Assembly (NCBI GenBank): GCA_003116995.1
Contig: BDSL01000023.1
Location: forward strand, 620,001-684,000
Direction of reading: 5' to 3'
DNA from: Yamagishiella unicocca
Taxonomy: Eukaryota; Chlorophyta; Chlorophyceae; Chlamydomonadales; Volvocaceae
DNA length: 64,000 bases
How positions within the stretch are numbered: position 1 is the first letter of the stretch; each line of letters opens with the position of its first letter. This document shows positions 37,201 through 48,230 of the stretch, one piece after another. The notes under the pieces are model-generated. The model was not told where the DNA came from and searched no databases. It saw only the letters and a list, made by a program, of their open reading frames with translations. The position numbers and the translations under genes were made by a program.

Positions 37201-40200
37201 GGCGGCTTCGCATAGAACACGGTGGCTGTAACTACGGCAATGATGGAGATTCGGCTTGGGAGTAGTGTCAGTTGACGGCCGCAACGTGGCGGCGAGAGGC
37301 CGAACCCAAAGGGGTCCGAGTGCAGCGGGCTGGTGCAGGCTATCGCGGGCTGGTGCAGGCTATCGCGGGCGGGTGCAGGCTATCGCGGGCGGGTGCATTT
37401 CTGCGCATGATGGAGGGAGGGGCGTGAGGAACTTAAGATGAGACGCGCGTTTTCCTGTGGTTTTGAAATATCCGCCTGACGAGGAGGCGCCGGACTTGGC
37501 GGCTGCGGTGGCGTGCGCGTGCGCGCATGCTTGAGGGTAGCTGGCGCCGTTTGCCGCAGGAACGTTTGCCAGGGGCGCTGCCATTGCTACTATTTTTCGC
37601 CCCATCGGGAACAGTGTTTGTACATACCGAGACTCGTCGCATGTGTTGGTGTCCGGGACCGGAACAATATCGTTGTCGTACGCCGCGTGTGATACCCTGC
37701 AAATTGTGTGGGTTCAAGAAGTTGCAGTGAAGTGCGGTCGGAGGAACATTAGGGAGTAGGCACCTTGTCGCGTCACGATCGTATTCATTGCTGGCTTTAG
37801 CGGGCCCAGAGCCTTTGGGGAGCGCCCCGGCGAGGCCGAACGGAGCCAAGGCGTAGCCAAGGCGTCAAGGTAGTAATGATAGTGTCAAGGCACGGGTGCG
37901 GTGGTAGTGTAGTGCGTCGCCGGGAGGGCCAACAGGAGCACTCATATGAGCTCGCCGGCGGGTAACCGGTGTGCTGACTGTACAGGCGAAGTATAGAGCG
38001 GTGTTTGGCTTGCCCATTTGGATCGTGGCGTTGTGGCCCATATTTAGGCCTACGTTTGAGCGATGGCAAGATAATAAAAGATACCGTATTGCAGTGTTTC
38101 CCGTAAGCCGTGCTTCACGTAAGCCGCTTTGCGCGTGGAAGGTTGGGGGTCGGGTATGCGAGTGTTTGGCCACCCGGGGAGGTGGTGATGGTGATGCCTT
38201 CGGTGATGCAGGTGGCTTGGCCCGATGTGGCACGCGGCTGGGTGGGTACTTAGCTGTCATTGGCAGCAGTGGTTTGATGCGTGATTACGGCGTTCGTGCT
38301 GCCAGGACAGAACAGGTTGCCATGGCATCGATTGTATTTGGACTCGGCGGTGGTCAGCAGTTTGTTTGCAGTCTATCGAGCCTTCCTGTCATGGATACAA
38401 AATCCTGAAGGAACAAATGTGAGGGTCAGCACGGGGTGCAACCCCCCAGGTGCCATATTAAGGCTGAACACCGCTCCGCTGGAATGCGACATTGTAAAGC
38501 TTGGCATGACGCATGGGTTTGATAAGCGGACCTGTTACAATGCAGGTCCCCCTCAATACGGTTCTTCATATCGCACTGCGGTCCACATTCCCGACATCAC
38601 CTTGCCCATACGTGAGCACACGTACAGCCCATCCCGCATGTGAGCACGCACACAAAAACCCTAAACAACAAAAATAGCCAGCACAACATGGATAAAACCG
38701 GCTACGGGAATCAGCGCGGACTCATTACGTACAAGCCGCCGCAGATACCTAGCACAAATGTACGCGACACACACTACGGTAAGCTCAACTCGCACGGCCT
38801 ATCTGTACAAGAGGACGCCGTACTACTACAACCCCAAAGATTCCGTCGCCCTACATGTATCAACTCCAGCCGCACCAAGCCCAATAGGTCTAACAGTTCA
38901 AGGGCAGGCAACGGAGCGGCGACGTTGCAAACCGGTATAATGCCCTTTTGCAGGGGCGCGAAGGCGCTGCATAAGGCCTCTCGACACATTCAGAGCGTCC
39001 TCCTGCAGCGACCAAGCCCTAAAACCGCACACATCACTGGCAGGCTACATCCTAACCTATGCTAAGACTACAGTAACAATATGGTGGGCTCATGTGTGCG
39101 CATCACCTTACTAGGCCCCTCCAGCAACTCTCTATCATGCGCCACGCCACAGCCCCCGTCTCGCCGCCCTCCTTGCAGCAAAGGAAAGCTGTGCCGCCCA
39201 CACCGCTACAGACCCGGCGGCCGCGTGCAACCTGCAGCTGCCGGTACCGCCGCCCGAGCTAATGCCGCCCCTTGGGCTGCTACTGCTGTTGCCACCGCGC
39301 CAAGCGTCAATCGGAGAACCCTGCGGAAGCTTGGTTCGCAAGCTGGGACCTCCGGTTGACGGGGCCCCGGACGCTGGTCGTTGTAGGGGTCGGCCAGATG
39401 AGGGCCTACGCTGACGCGTCTTGCCAATGAGGCGCTCCCAAAAATAGCTTCTTAACGCAGCGGCGCAGAGACGCCGATACCAATCCTGCTTTGGTCACAC
39501 GTTATGACGTCCTCGAGGGATGTGGGAAAGGATGCGGGTGAGGCAGGACAACACCTTGGGGGAGCGACGAGGATTCCGTGCCTGCAGAGATGCGCCAAAG
39601 CAAGCTACCCGTGCGCGCAGATCACCCGCTACCGACAAAAAAAAGTGTACCCCAACCGCGTTCACGTCCCCTTGCGCGCCAATACTGATACGTCACCGGC
39701 AACAGGCCGAGAGCAACGAACATATGAGCCCGCCCAGGCGCCAGACAAGTTTTGCAGCCTTCGACGAGATCTCGCCAGAGCCCCAGCCCCAAGCCCTGCG
39801 CTGCCACATCTTGACTACCGTCGCACTTGCGCGGACATCCTACAATGAATATATTACGGCACATTGTATTACGAGTTCATTGGGCAGAATGACAGGTCAC
39901 CGCCTCCATCTGGGTCACTCCAACCATATAGATTCGATCAACGTAGCAACGCCTTCCGCGCCTTGCCTCTTGAACCATTTACGCTCCCGTCGTACTAGGC
40001 ATGCCATTCCCAGGACCGCCTCTGGCGGGGCGCGCATCGCGCGCGGTGTCCCACAAACGACTCCGCCCCCGCAACCTCGTGCGCCACATCACACGGCTTG
40101 CAGCACGCGACACAGTACCGTCCACACCCAGCCGTGCAAGCGCGCCTGTTTACCACCGACCACCAACCACCAACACAAGCCCAGCGTAATCCTATCTGCC

Positions 40201-40450
40201 GTCCAGAACATCTGTGGCTCGGAAAAAAGCTCTTGGAAACCATGGAAGCTTCCCTGGCGTGCCGGCTAGAACTTGCCACACCTTAAGAGTAGAAGCCCAA
40301 CCATGGACTGGATAATCCCACTATATGTACAGCGCCTTCGCCAGCAAGCACATTCGCAGCGTCGTCCTATCCACCCTTGCACTGCCCATGAAGCCCATAA
40401 GCACCTCTTCGTTATGGCCGTCCTTCTCGCCCAGCCTGACAACCGCGAGC
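37201..40450. other. Convergent intergenic region
   Basis: This region separates the 3' ends of the CBS-DCC gene and kinase B. The first part is likely 3' UTR with a short tandem repeat at 37327-37397. Frames at 38281-38643, 38640-39065 and 39520-40269 on the plus strand have no recognised motif. No transposon structure was seen. Confidence 0.5.
37327..37397. repeat. 20-bp tandem repeat downstream of the CBS-DCC gene
   Basis: Three and a half copies of a 20-bp unit (gggctggtgcaggctatcgc, later gggcgggtgcaggctatcgc) begin about 125 bases after the CBS-DCC stop codon. Confidence 0.9.
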
Positions 40451-42045
40451 TCACCGACCCTCCGCGGCACTTACGACCCCCAGGAGGCTCATTATCTGCT
40501 CCGGCCGCTGGTACTCCGGCGGCGCCGGGAGGTTCAGGTAGTAGGCGTTCATCTCACGAACCTGCAAATCATGTACAAGGCGCACGGACGTGTCTTCAGC
40601 ACCGCGTCATCCTTCTTAGCAAGTGCTGTGCAGCCCGACTACACTCCCGGCTCTTCCCGGCCGGTGTCAACGTCTTTAATACCCTGGCAAGGACTCCTGT
40701 CAAAAACGGGTTGTATTTGTCACGAAGTCCGCCCCATCCAGACCCGCATCCCGCAAGTCCGCTCCCCTGCGCGTCATGCAATCCCAGTCCTCCCTTCCTT
40801 TCACCCCCACCCCCCTGCATACTACCCCACCTCATCGGGCAGGCCCTTCCGAAACCACGGGTGCTCCATGATTCTGTCGATGGTCAGTCGCTGCTCTGGC
40901 GCGGGTTTGAGAAGGCCGCGAAGCATGTTGATGCACTCATCCGACACCTGCACTGCGGGATTAAGCACGTACGCCTCCGTCTCCATGCGCTCCAGCATTT
41001 TGCGGACTTTCTGCGCCTCGCTGAGGTGCTGGTCCTCAACGTGGTTGTCGAACGGGTAGATGCTGAGGTGGAGGGATTGGAGATGGAACCCGGGGGGAGG
41101 GAGGAGGCCGGGTGTGAAGGTGAGCAAACTCAAAAGGGAATGAAAGCGCACTTGGGATGCAATCTGGCGGCAGGCAGATTCACGCAGGAAACGCCCGCGG
41201 GTAGTTTGTATGGCTAGAAGCCGCCACGAAGCAGTGCCAGGCGGGCATAAAGAAGAGTGCGACAAATTATGTCACGCATGGAACTGACCATGGCGCCATG
41301 CCACGCACGGGATAGGCTATGCCACGCGAGGGGAACTCACCCGTACAGCATGACATACAGCACCACGCCGCAGCTCCAGACGTCTGCCATCTTGGCGTCG
41401 TAGTACAAGCCGTAGCCAACTGTCCTCATGACTTCGGGGGCCATGTAGCTAAGCGTGCCAACCTGGCTTTTGGCCGCCGACCTAAAGTCGGCTTTGCTGT
41501 ATCCGAAGTCGCACATTTTTAACAGCGGGTGAGGGATTCCCTCAACGGTGTGCAGCAGCAAATTCTCCAGCTTGATGTCACGATTGGCCACCCCGCGCTT
41601 GTGGCAGTAGTCTACAGCGACGATCAGCTGCTGGAAATACCACCGGGCCATACCTTCCGTGAGCTGCCGCTTTGCCCGAACTGTGCTGAACAAGCTGCCC
41701 TTGTTCGCATATTCCATGACAATCCCAAGAGAGTCGTCAGTAAGAAACACCTCACGGAAGTGCACGATGTGCGGATGCCGAAGAAGGCTGTGGTTGACAA
41801 TTTCGTCGGCCACATACTTGTTGACATCGCAACGGTTCAGCACCTTCATGGCAAGCAGAGCCTCTGTTTCGGTGTCCTTTACCAGGCGCACTGTCCCGAA
41901 GCTGCCTTTGCCCAAGGTCTGAAGATTCTGAACACAAAAGCCCGCAATAACTGTGAGGCAATTGTCCAATAAATATGCCAGGAGAACATTCTTTTCCCAC
42001 CTGAAAGCGCTCCACGCCCCGCGTTGTGTGCGGACCGCCTTCCAT
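40451..42045 (-). CDS. SnRK2-like Ser/Thr protein kinase B
   Basis: Predicted 324-residue paralogue of kinases A and C. Exons, minus strand: 42045-42001, 41927-41341, 41062-40831, 40561-40451; total 975 nt in phase. The leader is 15 residues (ends VERFQ). The Gly loop LGKGSFGTV (20-28), Lys43, catalytic loop NRDIKLEN (130-137), DFG and APE motifs are all present apart from Asn for the HRD His. A two-residue insertion (GYGLYYDAK) sits after APEVM relative to kinase A. The C-terminal tail REMNAYYLNLPAPPEYQRPEQI matches the shortened SnRK2 box seen in A. Intron 2 ends with a pyrimidine-rich stretch nearly identical to that of kinase C, and the 3' flank after the stop also matches C, which supports recent duplication. 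The kinase-domain residues suggest activity. Confidence 0.88.
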
Positions 42046-43616
42046 GATCCTTCACGGCAGGCCGTGGAGGCTTTGCTATTAGGGATGTGCGCCTGCGGTC
42101 TACTGCTGTGGACACTGGGGCCCGTGCTCTGGGTCCTGAAAAGTAAGCAGACACAGAATCCCAGGCAGCAACGAGCCCTTACGTATACCGTACCGGTATG
42201 ATGTAGCTTTAAGTATCAACGAGTCCATGAACAGGCTAGGGCCTAGGGGCGATGGCAATTGGTATCCGTATACGACAGTGAGCGGTCCTGCGGTTGGAAA
42301 CGGTTGTAAGCTCCCAACACCCTCGGCATGCAGGCATCATGGCCACACAATGATTGGAAAGCAGAAGGCAGCAAGGCAACGATTTTTGATAATGACCTGC
42401 TACCCCTGAAGACGCTGGAAAGCGATTGACAAAGGTTGCAAACCATGGGAACCGCTTGCCACTTCGTACCACAGCCCCGAATCACTGCCGCCAATTCCTC
42501 GTGGGACTCGCCATCCTCTCCGCAAGCCTCCGCCATCCACACACGTGATTGGGACCTTACAATGTACAGCATACACAATGCAGATGGCGTCACACATGGC
42601 GTCCACGATATGCATCATGCAATGATATGATCGAGGAGCGGGGCTGTACTTTTGCACAGACAGCCGGTGCCGGACGTGGCTCCACCCAATTTCGACAAAT
42701 CCGAGATGAAGACAACTGGCGAAACGGGCGGGACATGACTTTCCAGTTCTTTGGATTTCTCGCTGGGCAACACCAGCACCACAGGAACACACGGTCAGCA
42801 CCTACAAGCAACTGGCATCTCTGCGACTTGCGGCCCATTCGGCTGCCAACCATTCGTCCTTGCATCACTGCCTACGTCACTGGGGTCCCAGTCCGTAACC
42901 ATGTAATTTCGTAGAAACCATACCGGGCCCCATACTCGGCCTGGTGAACCAGGGTCACGGTCCCGAGGGCCGGCAGTCCAACAACGCCCTACGTGGCCTA
43001 AGCTTGCACGGACATCCTACGCTAGCTACCATCATTATGATGCATTCCGTTACGAGTTCGGTGGAGATACCGTTAAACCATATCCTGCCCTAGGCACCGG
43101 CCCACTATACTTTTCTTCCTGACGCCGATTTAGCCCGCCACATGTCGAATGCCCAGACGGCCTGCACCCAATGACCACGTCCTCGTACCGAGCAACCCGT
43201 GCCCTCTGGTGCGCCCCACCTGCACCTCAGCTGAGCTGCAGCGCGCCCCAAAGATACTCTGCAGCGCGACTCAGCACGGAAACGCCCCTCTAAACCGCTA
43301 CACAATCGCTTCCATAAACAAATTAATAGCGTCATTGACTCGTAACTTGCCTCCTCATACATAATCTTGAGCCGCCGCGGTGCTGTATGTGCATGTGTAT
43401 GTGCGTGTGCGAGTGGGACCCCCCATACCCAAGTGGGCGCCCGCGTCATCCCCCTGGTCCGACATTGTTGCGCGGCCCCCTGCACGACAGTGTTGTAGCA
43501 AAATAATACCATCCCCTGTGCTATTACCCGAGCGGATTGGAGCTGATGCACAGAATCTTCCTGGTCGCTGCCGTGCTGGCTGCCCCAGTGCTGAGCCCAG
43601 CCTGGCAACCGCGAGC
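42046..43616. other. Intergenic region between tandem kinases B and C
   Basis: This is the upstream region of kinase B and downstream region of kinase C. The sequence directly 3' of kinase C (gctcgcggttgccaggctgg, minus strand) closely matches the sequence 3' of kinase B. No other gene was recognised; short frames at 42400-42914 have no features. Confidence 0.55.
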
Positions 43617-45222
43617 TCACCGACCCTCCGCGGCACTGACGATCCCCAGGAGGTCCTGTATCTGCTCTGGCCGTTGGTACTCCGGGGGCACCGGCAGCTT
43701 GAGGTAGTAGGCGTTCATATCGCTGGCCTGCGACCGTTGTTCGGACATAGGAGGGAGGGAACCTCGTCGCCAATGCACAGTGCAAATGCGGAATGGGTGT
43801 GTTCCGCCAACGCCAACCCCAGCCCCAGCGCGTAATCGAAGTAGGCCGCCGCCCCAGATCAGTACCCTGTAGAAGAGTACCTCCCATACATCCTGTGCAG
43901 CGCCGGAGCACTCATCAAACCCAGTTCTCGTGGAAGCTAGGTTCGTGCTCCCGGCCTAATCTGCCGTGCTCCCGTCGTTGCTTGTCGGCCCACCTGCGGT
44001 GGCAGCTTCTTCTTGAACCACGGGTGCTCCATGATTTTGTTGATGGTCAGTCGCTGCTCTGGCACGGGTTTCAGGAGCCCGCGAAGCATGTTGATGCACT
44101 CCTCCGACACCTGCACTGCGGGATTAAGCACGTACGCCTCCGTCTCCATGCGCTCCAGCATTTTGCGGACTTTCTGCGCCTCGCTGAGGTGCTGGTCCTC
44201 GCTTTGGTTGTCGAACGGGTAGATGCTGAGGTGGAGGGATTGGGAGATGGAACCCGGGGGGAGGGATAACGGAGAATGCCGGGCATGATATGTGGCACAA
44301 TTTTAATCCGGGTCCACCACAAGGGATGCGGACGCATCCAGACAGAAGGTTAGTTCGGGAAACATTTGACGGTAGCACAACTCCGCAATGTGGGAGGAAA
44401 TTTGGCGGTTTGGGGGTAGCGTACACTCAAGGCGGGAAGGCCATCGCAGATCGGCGGGAGGCAATCGAGACCCTCACGATGACACAGGATGACACTCACC
44501 CGTATAGCATGATGTAAAGCACCACGCCACAGCTCCACACGTCTGCCATCTTGGGGTTGTAGTACCTCCCCGATGTCTTCATGACTTCTGGTGCCATGTA
44601 ACTGATCGTGCCAACCTGGCTTTTGGCCGCCGACCTGAAGTCGGCTATGCTGTATCCGAAGTCGCACATCTTCAGTAACGGATGCGGGTGATCCTGGTCC
44701 ATATGAAGTAGCAAGGTCTCAAGCCGGATGTCACGGTTGGCGACGCCGCGCTTGTGGCAGTAGTCTACGGCAAAGATGAGTTGCTGGAAGAACCACCTAG
44801 CCATGCTTTCCTTGAGCCGCCGACGTTGCTGCACCATGCTGAATAAGCTGCCCCCGTTTGCATACTCTGTGACGATACATAGTGAGTCGTCCGCAAGGAA
44901 GACCTCGCGAAAATGCAGTATATGCGGGTGTCGAAGAAGGCTGTGGTTGACAATCTCACGTTCCAAGTACTTGCTGGCATCACGGCGGTTAATCACCTTC
45001 ATCATAACCAGCTTATTTTTTATGATGTCCTTGACCAGGATGCGCTCTGCCCCCAGGCTGCCGGTGGCCCCCAAGCTGTCAATAAGCTGAACGCAACTCG
45101 TCGATAGGAACAAACATAAGGATGCATCAGTATCTATGCCAGAATAAGAAGGTGCACGCAATCGAGGTTCCTACCTGAAACCGGTCTGCGCTGCGAGGCG
45201 TGGGCGCAGAGCCGCCATTCAT
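43617..45222 (-). CDS. SnRK2-like kinase C, probable pseudokinase
   Basis: Predicted 325-residue paralogue. Exons, minus strand: 45222-45175, 45086-44500, 44225-43994, 43727-43617; total 978 nt in phase, same layout as kinases A and B. The leader ends RSADRFQ, as in A. The Gly loop is disrupted: LGATGSLGAERI, with Leu for the loop Phe, loss of the following Val and two extra residues. The catalytic loop reads NRDIRLET (about 133-140): besides Asn for the HRD His, the phosphate-contacting Lys is Arg and the metal-binding Asn is Thr. The beta-3 Lys (46), alpha-C Glu and DFG remain. The frame is open throughout and the tail (MNAYYLKLPVPPEYQRPEQI) is kept, so it looks like an expressed but catalytically weakened or dead paralogue, perhaps a regulator of A or B. 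That role is inference. Confidence 0.85.
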
Positions 45223-46673
45223 TTCGTCACTTCCAGTAGTCAGTGCGTTCCCTTGATGAGTAATCCTTAAGGGGCGAAGTTCGACGCGGTACCGGTGTGA
45301 TAGGTAGGAAACAGAAGTTGCTTATTCAGAGGCTTCTGTGCCGATTACAAGGCCTCACTTATTGGATCGGTACTTATCCACTTTGAAACATTCCTGCAGA
45401 GTCCGTAGGCTGGATGCCTAGATCACAACGGGCATCCAACGGATTATTTATGAGGCCTCCGTACATCTATCTCCTTGGCAGTCCTTGGGCGGTAACTAAG
45501 AGCCGAGTAGAACAAATGTTTGATTCCCATCACTTAAACGGTGTGCCAGGTGCTGCTTATTGGCGGTCGCATTGGCAGTTGGGGCAAACAACGGATAAGC
45601 AGGGAGCCACATCCTGCAGGATGGCATAGTGCGCAGGGCCGCAGGCACAGCTGCCATTTGCTTACGCGTTCTACTAACAGACGTCGAGTCCTTGTGCGCG
45701 GTTATGCTAGCATGCATGATGTTGACCTTCAATGCCTCTGGACATAGTTTGTAGATGTTGGTAATTCTTGGCCGCAGCCATCTGGCTTTCGTTCGATCTC
45801 GTCAGGCACTGCGTGACAGCATCCACACATTTTGGGCTAGGAGTCGGTTACACCGACATGCCGGCCGCCGGTCAGGGCCGGTCTGCGTAAAACAGTGAAA
45901 AACACATCTAGGCCTCGTAATACGATGGTGAAGCATTCGCGTCTAACCGTCTGTAAATTACGTGGCCACCACATCGGGTCTTTGGTAGTGATTGCAACGG
46001 CTTTGTTACAAGTAAGTATGCATGAAGGCCCAGAATCCAAATGCCAGCCTTTCCAACGCTTCCCATTTGGGAGCTTATAAAGGGGAGCATTGTACAACAC
46101 GGTTGGCAGGTATTGTTGTACCAGTCGGTCGCTGCATGAAAAAGAACTTCGACGTAAATTCGACGTAGCGGGACTGCCCGGTCGTCACTCCACACTCATC
46201 GAGCATATTGCACACGAACACACCCCACTAACGGTTTGCACACTTATTTCATGATCCACACAACCCAATATGTTGTACAAGAAGCTGTCCGTCCAGGGGC
46301 CTCTTCTGCAAGTCCAACAATCTTCGCCTTGTATATCTCAACTGGTATGAGTCCAACTGCTTCAACAGTCAAAATGTCAAGTTGCTATTTGGCGACGCCG
46401 GAATGCGGCTAGTAGGGGTGAAACACTGTTCAACACGAGCACACAAACAACATATATGATGGACAACGGGCATGCGCATCATGTGATTACGCCCCTACAG
46501 CACAAGCACCCTCCTAATATGTAGTCCGTTAGCCGTGCATCGTCGTCGTCCGTGCCGTCCTGCCGTTCTTTGCAGACAATAACCCTGCTGTTTAGCTCCC
46601 CTCATATCCGTCCTGCGAGCCCGGACCCCATGCATGAGCAGTTCGACACGAAACCCGTAGACGCCTACATATT
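45223..46673. other. Intergenic region, nothing recognised
   Basis: This region lies between the 5' end of kinase C and the 3' end of the RINGv gene. Sequence is moderately AT-rich with short frames on both strands. No repeat, RNA gene or mobile element could be identified. Confidence 0.5.
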
Positions 46674-48230
46674 TCAACCCCGAACATCGCGGCCACTCGA
46701 GCCAGCAGCGTTACCGCTTGACGGACCACTACCGCTACCAGTGCCGAACAGCTCAGCCATGGCATTCCGGAGGCGGCGCCCAAGACTGACGACAGCTCGC
46801 GTCTTGGTGCCGCTGTTGACGTTGTTGCTGCTGCCGCCAACCCCGCTGTAGCTCGTTCGGCCGCTGGGGCCGCCAGCTGACGCGGCCCCGAGGCCTCCGC
46901 TGCTGCTTGGCCAGATGGGCGCCTGTGCGAGTGGAGTGCCAGTGCTGATGCGCCTTGCCGCGGAGACAGAGGCGCAGTGTACGGCCGCGTCGTACGCACC
47001 AGCGCCTTGAAGAGTAAGGAGAGATCCTGCGTTTGTCACAGGTTCTGACGTCCCGGAAAGAAGCAGAAAAGGAGAGAGGCAAATAGGGCCAGTAAAGAGG
47101 GATTGGAGAAAGCGCGCGTGCATGAAAACACGCTATAAGGTTGTCGATGAGAGCACCGCTTCGCCCGCCAACAGTAATACATTGCCTACGGCCATAAGCA
47201 CCCTTATGAAAGCATCAGGTTTGCCGTACTGTCATCGGCATCTACCTTGTAAAGTGTAACAATGTCAGTGGCTCACCTGTGTTTGGTTCGTCGCAAGTGA
47301 ACGTGATGTTTAGCTCACTGTCCTCAGGCAGCGAGAAAGCTGAGCGGATGGCCGAGGTGAAGCGGCGATAGCCATCAGGGCCGGGCTGTACCTCGAAGCT
47401 GTAAGTGCGCCCACCGAAGTTGACGTTCATGACGGCCTGGTGTCAATAAACGAGGGACAAGAAATACGTCGCCCTCAAAAATGCCCCGTGCTGGTGGCCG
47501 GTGGCCATGCTTGTGGCGCTTCAGCAAACAGTAAGTGTGAGGTAGGAAGCGATTTGGGTGCCCGAAAATAGCCGCGTAGATTACAGGTACAGCACTGACA
47601 ATGACTCACCGGCGCCTCGCAACCGCACGAAGGCGTCAGCGCGTTCTTCCATTCTGGCAACTTCGACTGGCAAAAATCGCAATGCGTCTCCTTCCTGCAG
47701 GGCAAAGTAAGACAAATGACGAATTGTCAGCGTTTCGGACGCTTTCGGCGTCGCGCATGTTTAAACAGCGTGCCGCTACGGCAGCTTGCTTAGGATTTCC
47801 TCGGACATAGCATACATAGACAGAACCAAGGCGCGCGCAAGCGAGGACCAGGCCCGACAAGTGGCTTGCCTGCTGCCGGCGCTTTGTAGCTGCCACCGTG
47901 CGATGCAGACGTTATGGCAGTATCGAGGGCACTTGCACGGCCGCATAAGAGGCTTTCCAGGTGATGGACCATCGAGGCACACCCAGCAAACGTCCGCTGG
48001 TTCCTGCAGGTGAGCACGACAGCGTTGGGGCGAGTCAAAAATCATGACGCGACTGCAGCAGGCGAACGCGCCAACCTTATGGACACAATTGAACTTACAT
48101 CATTGAACGCGGTGTCCTGCACGTCATCATTGATGGGTCCGCCGCGGCAGGAGACTTCAGTTCCGCCGGCCCATTTGCCCCGCGCCGGCCGCTGGTCCCG
48201 TTCCCGCGTCGCGCCGGCATCAAGGACCAT
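46674..48230 (-). CDS. RINGv zinc-finger protein with PB1-like region (putative E3 ligase)
   Basis: Predicted 280-residue protein. Exons, minus strand: 48230-48099, 48003-47870, 47694-47610, 47436-47277, 47005-46674; total 843 nt in phase. Residues 50-97 form a C4HC3 RING-variant finger: C50, C53, C67, C69, H74, C77, then C94 and C97 after the second intron, with the usual Trp and LPEW after the last Cys pair. RINGv proteins are ubiquitin E3 ligases, typically with membrane partners, but no transmembrane segment is seen here. Residues about 118-170 (VNFGGRTYSFEV, then GYRRFTSAIRSAF) resemble a PB1-type dimerisation fold. YDAAVHCASVSAARR follows, then a Ser/Gly-rich tail. The second intron begins with GC rather than GT (47869), and this choice restores a perfect RINGv spacing. 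Confidence 0.8.
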
